The notes: a model not told the origin generated them from the letters alone. A stretch of 64,000 nt of DNA from Sympetrum striolatum (GCA_947579665.1 OX388351.1:50600939-50664938), one strand, 5' to 3'. Positions 11,053-24,130 are shown, numbered from the stretch's first letter. A program made the numbers and translations.

Positions 11053-12109
11053 GAACTTCGAGACGGAAGAACGACGAGAGAAGTGTAATTTACTCGAAGA
11101 AATAATCACGAACGCATCAAGCAGTGACAACTGAAGGCTGATTTTCCATACTTTCACGATAAATAAAACGGTGAAGGAATAATTGTATATCTATTCAATT
11201 CTGTGACGAAATTGAGGCATGAGATATGTCAATTAGCAGTCAATGGGATCTTACTCAGCTGATTAGACTTACATCACGAACTCCCACGATATCTGGAATG
11301 CCTAATTAAGAAGAAATTTTCCTTCCGAAGTCTGAAGACTCCAATGACAGATGCAGAATTCAAATGTTTCAAACCTCGAACTAATTAAAATCTGTAAATT
11401 CATGGCAGTAGGAATTATCGAGATTATCCAATCAAGATACAGGGATTGCAAATTATTCTATGTACTCGGCAATGCAGATGGAGACCTATAATGGAACAAA
11501 TCTGACGTATCAAACCGATCATATAAATAATCTGCAATTCCACCATTTCCATTCCACCGGAATTGGCTTTCTGGACAGAAAAATCCATATATTAAATAGA
11601 TAGATCGTTAGCATGATTATGGTATTCAAAATTCAACCAAACTCACGGGACCTTTGGAGCGCCGATGTAAGATAATCGTAATAATTTTTGCCATAGTCTT
11701 CCCACATCTATTTCCTAGCATTCTATCCTCAATTGCCTTCTCCTCTCTAGAATTGACCCACCCATTTCCTCTGACAACACCTAATTATTTAAATGATAAA
11801 AACATCCCATAGTAATTTTTGTTATGATATATGTGATTTCACTATATTTATCGCATAAATATTCAAGATATCCCTAAGTAATACTAACTGAGTGGAGGTA
11901 TTGAATGGAAATAAAAGAAATACATTGAAATCTCGATCTAACGCTTTTTTTACCGGACCAAGGGAAATCGACTCTAGATGCGGGAAAACGTCAGATGCGA
12001 AAAACAAAGGGTGTAGTTGCTACCTAAAATTTTCAACCAAGGAGCCGGAAAAACAGCATAAACAAGAACGTTAGAACGGGATTTCACAGTACGCGAACGA
12101 AAGATTCAT

Positions 12110-12790
12110 ATTCATATTCGTTAGCAATCAATACCTTCACATCCCGGGGCAATTAATACGATAAACATTAGCGAGCGGCTAATTCGTGCAATTATTCGCC
12201 GACAAACGACTAACGGCTTCGCATAAACATGAATGAACGCTCCGTATGGATCGATAAGGGAGAGCAAAACTTCGCCTATTAGCATTTTCCGCGGAGGTAA
12301 TTGAAAAAGAAAATGCGACTCGCCTTGGAGAATTTCAAAGGAATCGCCTCTGCCTTTGAAGTCTCCAAAACGCTGAGAGATAATTAAAACGTGGCGTCAC
12401 GATATTCCGCAATTTACCCTCGTTACCAGACAAATATCCATCATTCGAGGCGAAGCGATTAAAATTTCATAAAACACCACGAATTGCTAATTCCGTGGCC
12501 TAATTACCTCGGGATTTTAGAACAAATTCTACCTTAGATTCGCTCCCGTACTTCGGGATTTCGCAGATGTATCTAAACGGAACCTCGGAGAGAGCAATTA
12601 AATCATAATTAATTAATCCGCGCGATTAAGACCGTTTTAATTCAATTGCCCCCGGCTGTGGAGGGGTTCGAACTGCAATTAAACGTTGCAACGCCTCCGG
12701 ATTATCGCTGATATAATGTTGATTCCGAACATGGTAATTTCACGCGTAATTGCGAGGTTAAACGACAATCTGATAGTACGATTCTCTTGG
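12110..12790. promoter_or_regulatory. Candidate developmental enhancer or conserved noncoding element
   Basis: About 680 bp with many ATTA/TAAT cores (CAATTAATACG, GCTAATTCGTGC, AATTAATTAATCC, GCAATTAAACG) spaced among CpG-containing words such as TTCGCCGACAAACGAC. No reading frame of note. Dense homeodomain-type sites in a less A+T-skewed patch near a transcription-factor-like gene suggest an enhancer. There is no alignment to prove conservation. Confidence 0.3.
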
Positions 12791-14185
12791 TTTATATTCA
12801 CTTACCCGTTGTTTTCATCACTAATTTACCGCCTTCAGTAATAGATTCATATTTTTTTAACTGCAATCACACTTTCGGGTATCTTAATGATTGGGGATAA
12901 TTGACTTCCAGAGAGTACGGGTAATTACGGGTAAAATGCGAAAATACGTTTAGAAAACTTCCAACGCCATCGCCTTTAAAACCAAATCAAAACTCATCCT
13001 ATTTTTAAATGAGCAAGGAATTCATAAAACCAGAAATTTAATCTCCAACTGATTTAATTTATCAATGTTTTACAGGGAATGCTAAATAAGGCCTAATTAG
13101 TAGACTTGGCCAGTATATCAATACTAATCGACCCATCGATTGATACGGATTTTCGATATGCTTGTGCTTTTAAACAGCAAATAATTTTTGGATATTCGAT
13201 ACATAAATGCATCTTAATGGTTGAATTATTTCGCTAACATATACAATAAATGTGAAAATAAATTTAAAACGTAATTACCAAATATTCCAAGTTAAATTAC
13301 TTAATGCGATACGAATTCATAAAAAAACACGATTTAAGTATTATTTTTACTGTTCCTACATACAGGATACGCAACAGGCAACACAATTTCCTTTTTCGCA
13401 TTAAAAAGCATTTAAAAAAAGAAAGTTATGTTTTCGTACTCTGTATAATGGTCTAAATTCACCTCAATCAAATATTGTTCATAGTAGTGCGTAGCGGGAG
13501 ACGCAGGTTTCCGAAAAATATGTAAAAGAAGAGTAAATAAAATCATTAGTAAGTGAACACCTTAATAGATTTTAAATTAGGTTACCTATTGTTCCCTGTT
13601 ATTCATTGCTACACAGCTATATTGAAGCCTTCGTTTCTTTTCGTGGTCCGAAAATCTCGGGAATTTCCTTTTCATTTTAACGTACCGAATTTTTTTTAAT
13701 CCCCCGGCTAAGTTACATTTTGGCTCTTATCCAGGCAGTAAATTTAAGTTCCGCGATATAAAAACTAAAAGAGGATGCAATATAAGCTTTATATAGAGCG
13801 CAGGAAATTTTCGCCGAGATACATTATAACGTACAATTCACTCCCAAAGGATGACTAATATAAAACCCATATAAAAGGCTCCTTTTATACTACGAATGCC
13901 TATGCATTAAAATGAGACTCAGTGACAAGAATGTTACTTATTCCATGAATCAGCGAATGGAACATATAAGAGAATATTCGATAAATTTTACACTGTTGCC
14001 TCACAGTTTAAATCTCACAGTCTAAAGTCCTTTTAATTCCACACTCCAAATGACTTCGATGAAAGTAAACAAGGAGCAAATGAAATCCCATGATCATAAT
14101 CTGATACGGAAAGGAAAAGTTAGTAATTATTTTCGTCTGTTATTTAGTTTTTCTTAAATTCGCGAAACTCAAGATCAAACTAATA

Positions 14186-14372
14186 AGTCTGTAAAGTATT
14201 CAGCCCAAAGGCCGGTTGGTATCTCACCCCTTATGACGTAAGCTGCTATGAGCTTGCAGAGAGGAATGAGGTTCACTAGGCAGGATGAGGAGTGAGGTAG
14301 TTTGCCATTGCCTTCCTCACTGAACCAGAATGCTCTAAGCGGAACATGTCCACCCAAGTGAAGCACAATTAC
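14186..14372 (-). mobile_element. Dispersed repeat family R, copy 1 (near full length)
   Basis: On the minus strand this reads ATGTTCCGCTTAGAGCATTC, GTGAGGAAGGCAATGGCAAA, CTCACTCCTCATCCTGCC, and ends TGGGCTGAATACTTTACAGA. The copy at 28.04-28.20 kb matches it along about 160 bp in the opposite orientation. Degenerate pieces occur at 21.5, 23.2 and 63.8 kb. It looks like a SINE or short LINE 3' segment; no tRNA-like head or terminal repeat is seen. Confidence 0.8.
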
Positions 14373-15535
14373 TCTATGAGTAAAACTTTTCTTGTCAATC
14401 CGTAAGGAGAGACCTTGATTAGTGCAATTATTCACTCATACCTCTGTAGCTTTCATTTCGTCACAGCCACGATCAAGACTGGGACAAAAGAAAATCAAAG
14501 ATACATTTTCTCTATCCTGTACCACATGACAAATGAAAATATTCCATTCATCAAAGTATGGTAGCAGGGACAAATAAGTAAAGCATTGGTGGTTAAAACT
14601 ACGACCATTTCACTGGTGCGCATCAGCTTTTGAATAGCGTTCGAAAATTGTGAAACAGAAGTGTTCAAAATGAAATAATATAAAACTCAACAGTATTGGA
14701 GATTCAAGTTGTAAAGGCATTTTCCAAACCGGTTCCCGTTTTTACTGATTGAGACTATTCCAGAGAAAAGCAGCGTAATCATCAGCTGATGTCGATACGT
14801 AAGATTCACCAGGCGAGACTTAGTTTACTAAATATCACTACAGCCAGAATATATTCCACCAATTAACTATGATTGAGAGAGATTAAAACCTATACATCAC
14901 CGTCATTCACAAAAACTCGAGCTTCTTCAGAAGGTACAGCAGTTTCTCTTTGGTTTTCTGTTAATAGTAAATAAAATGTTAAGCCTTATAGAGTGATCTA
15001 AAGATGACCTAAGGCTGAATGCTTACCAAGAGGTTTATGAATGGGGAGGTAAAGGTGTCCAACTGATCAAAAGTCTGAATAAAGCATATTCTAGCAGACT
15101 TAAGGCTTCCATGGGAGATGAGTTTTACGAGATAATGGTTCTAGCTAACGCACGTTTGTATTGACATGGGCTAATTATTTCAGAACAGAAAAATCTTATC
15201 TTATGCACAGTTGATGTTCTGTATAAAAATAGGCAATTCCTACCGCTTCTTTATTGTCCCTGGTGGTTTGGGCACGACTTCACTATGAGCCTTTTAACTC
15301 GGAATATGTAATACAACTAAATATTTAAACTGCAATTGTTGCGTACCTTTGCCGTTACGTAGTAACTTTAAATGGACCGAGAAACATTCACGCCATTCTA
15401 ATTATAGAAGCACAACATTTTTAACGTTTAGAACGATAGCGTATCTTCCTAAAACCCAAAAATGCCGAAATTACGTTAGTTTAACATACAGCCGTTCAAT
15501 GTCCTGTGGCTGATTCCTTCATCCCATGATCCTCC
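14373..15535. other. A+T-rich sequence, nothing recognised
   Basis: Both strands carry only short, unremarkable reading frames. No tRNA-like head, terminal repeat or tandem array was seen. Confidence 0.5.
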
Positions 15536-15539
15536 TTGA

Positions 15540-15920
15540 ACGCCAGACGAAAAAAAGGAGCCGAAATAATTAATTATTCGTGGCCATCGGAGGGGACGCC
15601 GCTAAAAGGCTTACTCACACGGGCCTTCCCTTCTCAAGGCCCTTCCACAACTCGGGCAAGAAGTTTTTCCTCTTCGTTCATTCATCACCCCCATCCCACC
15701 CACGTGTTCTCCCCACTTTAGTTCCCTCCGCGGCCTTCGAGTATTCGCGCGGCGCTGCAGTCGCGCTAGGCGGCCACGGCCCGAGCAGGCTGGGGGAAGA
15801 AAAAATATCCAGCCTTTTTTTTAACTCTTTTTTCTTCCTTTTGAAGGGTGACAAGTGGAGGGAAAGGATTGTAGGGAGGGGGGAGACGTTAGGAGCAAAC
15901 AACTGACTGCGCTTGACCGT
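15540..15920. promoter_or_regulatory. G+C/CpG-rich island
   Basis: Contains the most G+C-rich noncoding words seen in this part of the window (TCGCGCGGCGCTGCAGTCGC near 15747). Several overlapping open frames exist on both strands, as expected when stop codons are rare in G+C-rich DNA, and none has a recognisable domain. Could be a promoter-proximal or enhancer region. Confidence 0.25.
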
Positions 15921-18889
15921 GCCCGTGAGGTATTAATTTTTTTGGGAAAATCGAAAGCACGTAACGCTCGAAAATGGTCTTTCGGCAGGGACGCTAATCT
16001 AATTTCCTCCAGATGAAAACGAGAGCATCAGAACGGAATGAAGAGACGGTCCCAGGCGATCGAGATGCAATTTGTATTCGAGTCCGATGGAAGCCTTTCC
16101 AATCCTAACGACGATTCTTCCGTATTTGCAGCCACAATTGATGTCGACTCTATGGATTCATGTGACAGTTGTACAAGACAACATCGTAACTTTCCCTTGT
16201 GGGATTCTTGGCTCGATCACGCGCTTCAACCAACATTTCTTGCAATTACTTCCCTCGCTCTCAAACCATCCGATATCCAACTTATCTGCGATACGCTTTC
16301 ATTGAATTGTAAGCAGGTAGAAACAACCCAGTAAAAATGTAACTCTTCAGCTACAGATAGAATATAGTGAATACTGCACATTGAATATTATTCCTCATTC
16401 GTAAAGAATAAATTGTAGAACAGTTTACGAAATTCCCTCAACTTGTAGCTACAAAATAGACTACCTTAACTGCACCAATTCTTTAAAGCTTTAAAGCTAA
16501 ACATGTCGAGCTTCACCAATTGTTAGCAGAATTAAATGCAATAGATTGGTTAACATACGGAATACTGTGCATCAACTCTCCGACGTTAAATAATTCTACA
16601 TAATAAACTATTCAGACAGATCGCATATAGAGCAAACATAGGGAACAGATTCCAAAAATGAACTCTGACTCAAAATTAAGGTGTTGTCACGAAGCAAACA
16701 AAGCCTGCGGTGGCCAAAACATTGCGGTGTTAAAAAATTAATTGCACAGAAAAAGGATAAAAAAATGTCTGCATGGTTTCTCAACAATCCTGTCCTCTTC
16801 AAACCGAAGGGGTATCTTTCTCAGAGGGGGCCGGACAGTTATATTTTCGAAGGCTTTCTTCTGGAGGTGCTTATTAATAAATACAAAGAATACAAAACCG
16901 AGCATCTAGGATATTTCTTCTACTGTAAATACAGGAAGTCGAACATTCAATAATGCCTAATTTTCAAAATTAAATGCTTTTCCACGTAAAATTCGATGGT
17001 CCGTTTTCATAATTAAAATAAGAAGCTATACGCCCCTTCCTTGGAGAGAACCATTGTCACTACAAAAGGTTATTCATACGCTATACCCATTAATCGTGAG
17101 TGTGAAAAATTACCTTGAAAATAATGCAATTCGTAATGATATAAATCAGCACATACGAGTATCAGCATGAAAACCTCTATAGGTATACTTAATCACTGGA
17201 TGAGAACTTACGATACGAGAAAAATATGTTGCATCACCATAATCTAGTTTCTACGGATTTTGCAATTAGGTTCCGAAGAAAAAACATTTCCGGCATCAAT
17301 GGGTTAAAAACTTCAATAGTCCATCACGGTTGCTTTAACACTGGGGCATTCGCATTCGTATCCTAAAACGAAGCACAGCCAGAGCGCGAAAAGATACCAC
17401 TTGTCCAAGGGCTTCCAAATTTAGCCCCAAGGCCTTCCGAACGAAAGTGTCTCCATTTCCAGAAACCGAACTCATCGAAGACACACAAACCGTGGTGGAT
17501 CACATTATAAGCGCGGGATTAGAGCAGTGCTCCGGAGAGGTATAGAGCGATAAGGATGAAAAATGAGGGGGGGGAAGAGTAGGACAGCTGTACGGGAGGG
17601 CCAATGGCTGTGGTGGAGGCAACTGGAAGGGGAGTTACTACAAGCCATCCGTTGTTGAGTTCATCTCCAACAACGAGGCCTCCGCTCCTCGTGTTATGCC
17701 GCAGACGCTCGACTTTTTCATTCCCGGCATTCCCGAGCAAAAAGAGGATAGTAACTTTTAGCGGATACCGAAGGCGGACTTTAAAGCGGGAATCCACAAA
17801 CTTCGCGGCATGAGATTTGCAGAAAAGCTTCAGATTGGCTTTGGTGAAAAGAAGGGGTCCCGTACATACCCGTTTTGATCGGGCTCGTCCCAGTCAATTT
17901 TTCAGCTGTCACGGTTAGATTGAAAAATTTGAAGAAAAGATACGTTGCGCGGTACTGGGATTCCTACGTTCAATTACCATTCAAATGCAAATTTAGATTT
18001 AATAGTAACCCAGGATAGTCATAAGAGAATCTTTTGAAAACACGAAATTAATTCTGATTAACAACTTCCCGCCTTAAACGTATCCCGAATGTGATTATCT
18101 TTCCGTTTATTACCGATTGAATATGGTACCCCTAGCTATAAAATATTGGGGAAACTTCTCGTTAGGGGCGATTATCATCAAACTGTGATAATTATGTATA
18201 AAATTCGGTTAAGTCCAGCAATGCAGTTTTTTGAAAGCAGTCCAAAACCGATGTAATGCCTCCATAATCCAGATTGCGAAGCATTTCGGGTTCGAAAAAA
18301 GCTTAATTACGAGAAGATGAGTTGGATACAATAGTCCCGCGGTTCTTTGAAATAATATTTTGTATAGAAAGCTAAATACGTGGAAAATTTAAACAACTTC
18401 GAGAATCATAACACTAATCAGATGGACAAATTCCTAACCAAAGATATCGTAATGCTAGTTTCAAAATAAAGTTTTAATAATGGAATTAAATACAATGAAT
18501 ATAGAAATTCGACAAATTGATCCAGGATCTGTACAAATATTTCGTATTTTACTGTCATGCATATATTCAAAACTTGTAAAAAATCTTAGATCGGTTTCTA
18601 AATCCTACATGAAGACACGGTACGAGTAATTGATAGATAATCAACTTGTTGATGCAAACATCAAACGGTCTTTACGCGGGCACTTAAAAAAAGCCCTTGA
18701 AGGGAACTGAGCTAGAAGGAGAAAGCAAGAAAAGGAAAACCCTTAAATAAAACCTCCATTTAATTCCAAGCGCATTTCACGGAAGAAAAAAATCAGAAGT
18801 GGAGCAGGGAAGAACAATTCCGTGGGTCCATTTCAAAAATCCTCAACGAACCGTCCCGCACGAGCCATTTACATGGCTAAGTACTCCTA
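15921..18889. other. Gene-free stretch, nothing firmly recognised
   Basis: Mostly A+T-rich. Open frames at 16038-16334 (98 codons), 16681-16953 and 17519-17797 show no recognisable domain and no matching pair of splice sites. A moderately G+C-rich patch at about 17340-17880 contains an eight-base G run. Confidence 0.45.
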
Positions 18890-19460
18890 AAAACTAACAT
18901 TTCCTTATATATTATTCGAGCCGGTATCTCGGAGAGCGTACGTTCATATCTGGGGATGGGCCTGCAAGTTTCAAATAACCGTGCTTCGACTGATAGAACC
19001 GAGGAGGGGGGGGGGAGAGGTTCTGGATACCCAGAGGCGTAGCAGAACGGAGGATATCGGGTTACGCTGCCTCCCCACCCCTTCTCTTTCGAGGCCCCAT
19101 TTTCCTCGGCTGCGTTCAGAAGGGCCCCATTTCACCCCTCCCACAGACTCATCCGGAGACCCACCGCTGCATGGAAGCCTAGTTACCATTATTCTGCACC
19201 TATCGAGGCGATCGAGGAAGATGGCACTTTGGAGATGCTCTTTGAGCGGTCGGATGTGATAACGATTCGGCCCCCTGCGAAAGCGCATGGAAGACCCTCT
19301 TGGTTGCCAGTAGAGACCATCTGTTGATCTCCTTATGCATGGAATACACGTAGCAGACCGATGCAGCGCAATGCATTTTACGGGAGGAATAAAAATTGCG
19401 GGAACGTACCGAGGAAGCGGAATTGCGGGATGGAACGAATTCAAAACGACCGGCAACGTG
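18890..19460. promoter_or_regulatory. G+C/CpG-richer island with long overlapping antisense frames
   Basis: Open frames overlap on both strands (18971-19456 minus, 18981-19259 plus, 19200-19586 minus) without a recognisable domain or repeated codon pattern. A ten-base G run lies near 19007-19016. The simplest reading is stop-poor noncoding sequence; an unrecognised exon cannot be excluded. Confidence 0.2.
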
Positions 19461-19867
19461 AATTTTCAACATAATAATGAAGTGACGCTGGGGAATTAAT
19501 TTGAATTTGGAATAACAGAGTCTACATGCGTCCTGTGAAATGGTTACCACTGGTATGAAGGAGTTTAGCTCCATTCCGTTTTCCAAGGATTGTCCAACGC
19601 AAGCTTGAACTGATTTTGATACTAGGAAATAAACCTTTCATATCTTCATTTCTGACAATTCTACGCTATCTTTTGTGACACAAGCTTAAAAAGAATAAAT
19701 AAAATTTCTTTTCAAATGATTTTAGTCAGAGTATGATCCGCAGAACACTAAAATTTGATGATTTTATGAATCAAAAATCCTTTCACTGATAAAGCTATAA
19801 TTAGGTGGATTGGCATAATTTTATATTCATTGTTATCTGTAAACTGATTATGCAAATATTTAATAGA

Positions 19868-19948
19868 TAGTTGTAGTAGTAGTAGTATTGTTAAAAGTGC
19901 TTCGACAGCTAAGGTCATTTCGCACATTGGCTCCCACCGGGATAATAG
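19868..19948 (-). mobile_element. SINE 3' end with a trinucleotide tail
   Basis: The minus strand reads TCCCGGTGGGAGCCAATGTG, then GAAATGACCTTAGCTGTCGA, then a (TAC)n tail seen on the plus strand as TAGTAGTAGTAGTATT near 19873-19890. The same arrangement, 'CCCGGTGGTAGCCCATGTATGAAATGGCC', occurs beside a tRNA-like box B at 20.1 kb, shared here as GTGGnAGCC...GAAATG. So this is the 3' part of that SINE family. Confidence 0.55.
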
Positions 19949-20094
19949 ATAGTTATTCTAATTTGGAAAAAACACTGTCCCTGAAATCTTAACTTCATAA
20001 GGTTATGAATTTGTGATTGGAGCAGATATCCACACGAGTTTTTAATACTCAACCCTACAGGTATATGAATCTGTTTCTACTTAAAATATAATTT

Positions 20095-20200
20095 GACGGC
20101 TTGGGCCATTTCATACATGGGCTACCACCGGGAATCAAACCCGGTATCGCTTTCACCAAAGCCGAGCGCTCTCTTCTTGGCAATTAGGGAACCCTAATTG
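20095..20200 (-). mobile_element. tRNA-derived SINE (same family as 19.9 kb)
   Basis: Minus-strand order: GAGCGCTCGGCTTTGGTGAA (anticodon-arm region), ACCGGGTTTGATTCCCGGT (T-arm with box B, perfect 5-bp stem), then GGTAGCCCATGTATGAAATG. A complete acceptor stem is absent, and the body continues into sequence shared with the fragment at 19.9 kb. The retained T-arm indicates a tRNA-derived head. Confidence 0.6.
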
Positions 20201-20639
20201 ATCGACTTTACATCTGACGAAAACACTGAGATTTCTCCTGTAAGTACTTCGCCTTCCTTTGCAAGGACAATTGCTCAAATTTAGGCAAAAATGTCGAAGA
20301 TTCCTCCAAGATTATACCAAGCCCAACGTTACCAAGAATGCAAATTCTAAGCTTTTGAACCAACTTCGGGGTGCAATGTTGCAAAATCTTCACTAAGTGA
20401 TGCATACATACTCGTTAAGCTGATTCTGCAAGGGTTGCGTGATACTCACTTGCTCACTGGGGCGAAGCCGGCGTTGCCAGCAATGGGAAAACAAAGAAAC
20501 TTTACACCGTAAATTTCCAAAATAACAGCCAAGTCTTCGAAGGTTTACGCCTTTCCATAAAATATTCCATTTTTACAATATGCACCTAATGCAAGAGGCC
20601 ATACATTGTCACATACCGTGAACGAGCAAATAAAGGCGA

Positions 20640-20850
20640 GAATAATGCCGAGGAGTGGACGAAAAAAGCGGGAAATAACACCGAAAGATAAAATCGCCGC
20701 CATAAATTAACGGTTTTGTCGCCATATTTCCAAGAGCCTCGGTAAAAACAGCACAACATGGCGGATTAAATTCCAGATGGCGTTATGCGGGCACTTTTTG
20801 CTATAGAACTGCATCTCATTGCCATTTGGAGCAAAAAGTTCGTTTTCACG
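20640..20850. promoter_or_regulatory. Cluster of Pho/YY1-type GCCAT motifs
   Basis: Five GCCAT/ATGGC cores occur in about 130 bp: 20699, 20721 (as GCCATATTTC, matching the fuller GCCATnTT form), 20758, 20777 and 20821. Such clusters are one ingredient of Drosophila Polycomb response elements. GAGAG sites are not prominent, so this is only suggestive. Confidence 0.25.
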
Positions 20851-21497
20851 TTAGTATGATTCCAACACCACCGGCTTGAATGGTACTCCAGTACGATCTT
20901 CCGCTCAATTAATTAAGATTTCTAATCTCATTTGTCAAGCAGGAACATGTTTCAGTAGGTTTAGGGAAGAAAGTGTCATATAATACGGAAGGTGATTTCT
21001 AGCTATAGACTTGTTTATGATATCCGAGCAGTTTGATGTCATGACAAACCGTAATGTTGAGGCACTTCTACAAGAGTTAATAATTTCAATATAATATCTT
21101 TGATAGGTTATTAATCATGGTGTGAACATAGGGCTTACGACGATATCTTAATGAATAACTAACAACGGTACAACTGCGTGATTACGAAGTTTTAATAACT
21201 CGGTGATTTTTCATTCGAAAAACCAGAGGAATATTTATTAATTTGTGAAAATTTTGATTATTTCGCTGAACTTTAATTGATTTTAATTAATTTGATAAAA
21301 TATATACCACCAACGGAACGAAATCGGACGAATATTCAGGAAAGATATAGCTTGTTGATCTTTACCTTGATTGATGCTTATTGATTGATTGCTTCTATAT
21401 GCGGCATCTTCCATTAGGCGACTACTGACTTGAAGCAACAGAAAGTTGCAATTACAATACCCCAAAACATTGACGGTACTCAGCTTTTTATTTCCTG

Positions 21498-21640
21498 TCT
21501 GTAAAGTCAGCCCGAAGGCTAGTTTGAACTTCATCCCCTGTAAAATTAGATACCGATAAATAGTAAAGGGGAATGAGGTTTGATATAAGATGATGAGTGG
21601 GGTAGTTTTCTCTTTCTTTCACCAAATAAAGGATTTTATC
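21498..21640 (-). mobile_element. Dispersed repeat family R, copy 2 (degenerate)
   Basis: Plus-strand words GTCTGTAAAGTCAGCCCGAA, GGGGAATGAGGTTTGATAT and GATGATGAGTGGGGTAGTTT line up in order with the plus-strand form of the copy at 14.2 kb. Heavy divergence and small insertions. Confidence 0.6.
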
Positions 21641-23160
21641 TACTCTATCTATCTACATAGGCAAATGAAAAAAGTTCCATTAATCAAGATGTGGAAGCAG
21701 GGATATCGATTCCTGTCATAAGAGCCTTCAAATAAACAAATATTTTTATAAAAATTATCTAAATTTATAAATACATAAACATATATTAATTTATAATATA
21801 TATACGAATATTTTTACGGTTAGAGAGTGGATGGGTTTGTCTGTTGTTATTGTTTGCGAAATACACTGTGAATGAATAATTATCCATAAATGGATGTTTG
21901 TGAGGACTTCCCAATAAATAAAAAATAAATGAATACCTTGATTACAATGGATGAAGATAATTTCAATGAAGTAAAAGAAATGTTTAGATTTATCCCTTTC
22001 ACTTGTGCTTAAAAAGTTTATCGGTTACTCAGCAAGAATAAGTCGGAGCATTATTTTGTGAGTATTTTCCAATCCTTAAAACAATAATACTACATAGGAA
22101 GCAATGGGATTCACAACTAGGGGCAGAAATACTACTTTCCACAATTTACTCTATCTGTAAGAGCAATCCTCAAGCCCCTCCTTACTCCAAATTTACACCG
22201 TATCTTTTCGCACCCATTAAATTATTCTTTTCAGAGTCATGTCACAATGAAATCTCACCGCGAGACTTACGGCTCTCGCGTGCATTTGCAAAGCGTATCG
22301 CTTCGGGTTACTCAGTTCTTTTGTCTGTCCGTTTGTTCTGTCCGACGCGCGGGATTTATGATTTCGAAAATCTTTTGTCTACCAAAACGAATAATTTCCA
22401 TCTCGTACTTCATATTTTCGAGGAGGCGATAAAAATGCGGGAAATAAAGTTTACATACGATATGACTGCTCAAAAGTCGCCGCTCGGTCCAAATAAAAAC
22501 GGGAATGAAATGATTCAATTCGGAGCGAGTTCTTGTTTCAGCTAAATCTACCTAAGGGCATATTTAAGTGAAACTCGTATCTCCTTCCCACCTCCAGGAA
22601 TAATTTCAGCAGACAAGATTCTTACTGATGAGCTAGAGACAGAAGAAATCACCAAGCAGGACTAATTTGTAGTCCTAAACATGGGAAACGTCGGAAATGA
22701 CATAAGTCATTGGTATTGATACATCTAAAAGCGTGATATAGCTAATGAACTTATTAATTTTCGTCAAGAATCGTTAAATAAGTCCCTAAATCATTAATTA
22801 GGTATCTCGTGAAAATTGCAGACCGTAAAAAAAGAAAAATGTACGTTGGGCCTAAGAATGATCGAGTTCGCACCAATTCATAATGATTTCGTTTCACTGA
22901 TGCACAATTTACCAGTAGGTCCCAATATTCTTCCATAGCCTATGATGGTCGATCTATTAAAATCTCGTCCACACAGTACATGCATAGACTTTAAGTTAAT
23001 TATTTTTAAAGTAAGCATTTGTAAACTAAAGTAAGAATACTTTGTGATCTACAAAAGTTGAATTATGTATAGCTCTATTATGCTACGATTGAATCAATTC
23101 AACATTATACTTTAGGAAAGAAAAATGTTTTTATGTGAGGAAGGGGTCTCTTTGTTCTTT
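21641..23160. other. A+T-rich sequence, nothing recognised
   Basis: Low-complexity AT runs near 21.77-21.81 kb. Overlapping frames on both strands at 22.25-22.55 kb show no domain. No repeat family member was identified. Confidence 0.45.
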
Positions 23161-23164
23161 AAGC

Positions 23165-23222
23165 CTTATGTTAAAAATTATGAGGTTCCACATAGACTTC
23201 GGGCTGAATAATTTACAGACAT
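23165..23222 (+). mobile_element. Dispersed repeat family R, 3' end fragment
   Basis: TTATGAGGTTCC and CTTCGGGCTGAATAATTTAC match, in order, the 3' end of family R (GGTGAGATACC...TTTGGGCTGAATACTTTACAG). Confidence 0.5.
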
Positions 23223-23499
23223 GTTTCTACACGAAAATGAGAACTGGAAAGAGAAGAGAGATTAACTTCAATGCCAGCTCTTATGCACATATGGCATCAA
23301 AGGACTGCTAAATTGGTACTCATCAGGCGCACATATACAAGGAAGATACGGTACCATCTCGGAGAATTAATAAAAATAAAATTCGCACCCCACGAGACCA
23401 AGCTCAGACGAATATTTCGGCGCTCAAAAATGTTTGCTGATTCACCTAACAAAAACGGTTCATAACGGTTTCTCCCTAGAAACAATTTGTCAACCGGAA

Positions 23500-24130
23500 A
23501 CGATTTCTGCAAACAGTGCGAACCCCCGCCGCCATATTGTGAAGATCCAAATGCCGCCCCCGTAATAGCGGTCGAATTTCAATTTGTCAACCCGTCGCCA
23601 TTTAGGGGATCCGATTTCGATAAACCCGCGAAACCTCTACGCCAAATAAGCACCGGGACGCAAACACTAATTTAATTAATCGTCGGATGGGGGACAGCCA
23701 ACGACCGCTCGCGGCACGACCCATTTGACGCGTCCATAAATTTCGCCGGCGTAAAATCCACGCAACAATAATCTTCCCCAGCGGTCCACGCGCGTGCGTG
23801 AGGCAACAACATCCCAGTCAGGGCCGAACGTCACGCCAGTCTGGTAAACTTCACGCGAAACAGTGCCCCATTCTTCCCACCCACCCACCGGACAGCGGCG
23901 ATCGGGACGCCGCCTTGCGGGTGAGAAGGGAAGCAGACGGCATTCCCCGGATGCCGGTCGAAGGAAAGGGTCCACATCTCGTTTGGAATCCGAATGCAGC
24001 AAGGCGGAAAGGAAGGGAAGGCTGTCGATATTTTTCCGAGAGACTTTTCGCACGGCGGAGAAGTTTTATTGACGTCAGAGGCGATTTTCGCAAGCGATCG
24101 GGAAAAAATGTCCACGAGGAGGAACTCCAG
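23500..24130. promoter_or_regulatory. CpG-rich island with a perfect CRE
   Basis: About 600 bp of CpG-rich DNA with overlapping frames on both strands and no recognisable protein. It includes a perfect palindromic CRE, TGACGTCA (near 24071), and GCCAT motifs (CCGCCATATTGTG near 23531, GTCGCCATTTAG near 23597). The best guess is a promoter or enhancer; the direction cannot be set. An unrecognised exon is the alternative. Confidence 0.3.

Larger units (their letters stand above)
8915..14180. other. Gene-free stretch with candidate regulatory islands
   Basis: No supported coding exon or mobile element is recognised. 9020-10700 is plain A+T-rich sequence. 10730-11060 and 12110-12790 are CpG-richer and hold homeodomain-type sites (listed separately). 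12800-14180 is A+T-rich with nothing seen. Open frames such as 8960-9211, 9470-9670 and 11822-12074 have no recognisable similarity. Confidence 0.5.

Noticed and set aside
18971..19586. 161- and 128-codon minus-strand frames
   Set aside because: G+C-rich island again; the frames overlap each other and a plus-strand frame, and no domain is seen.
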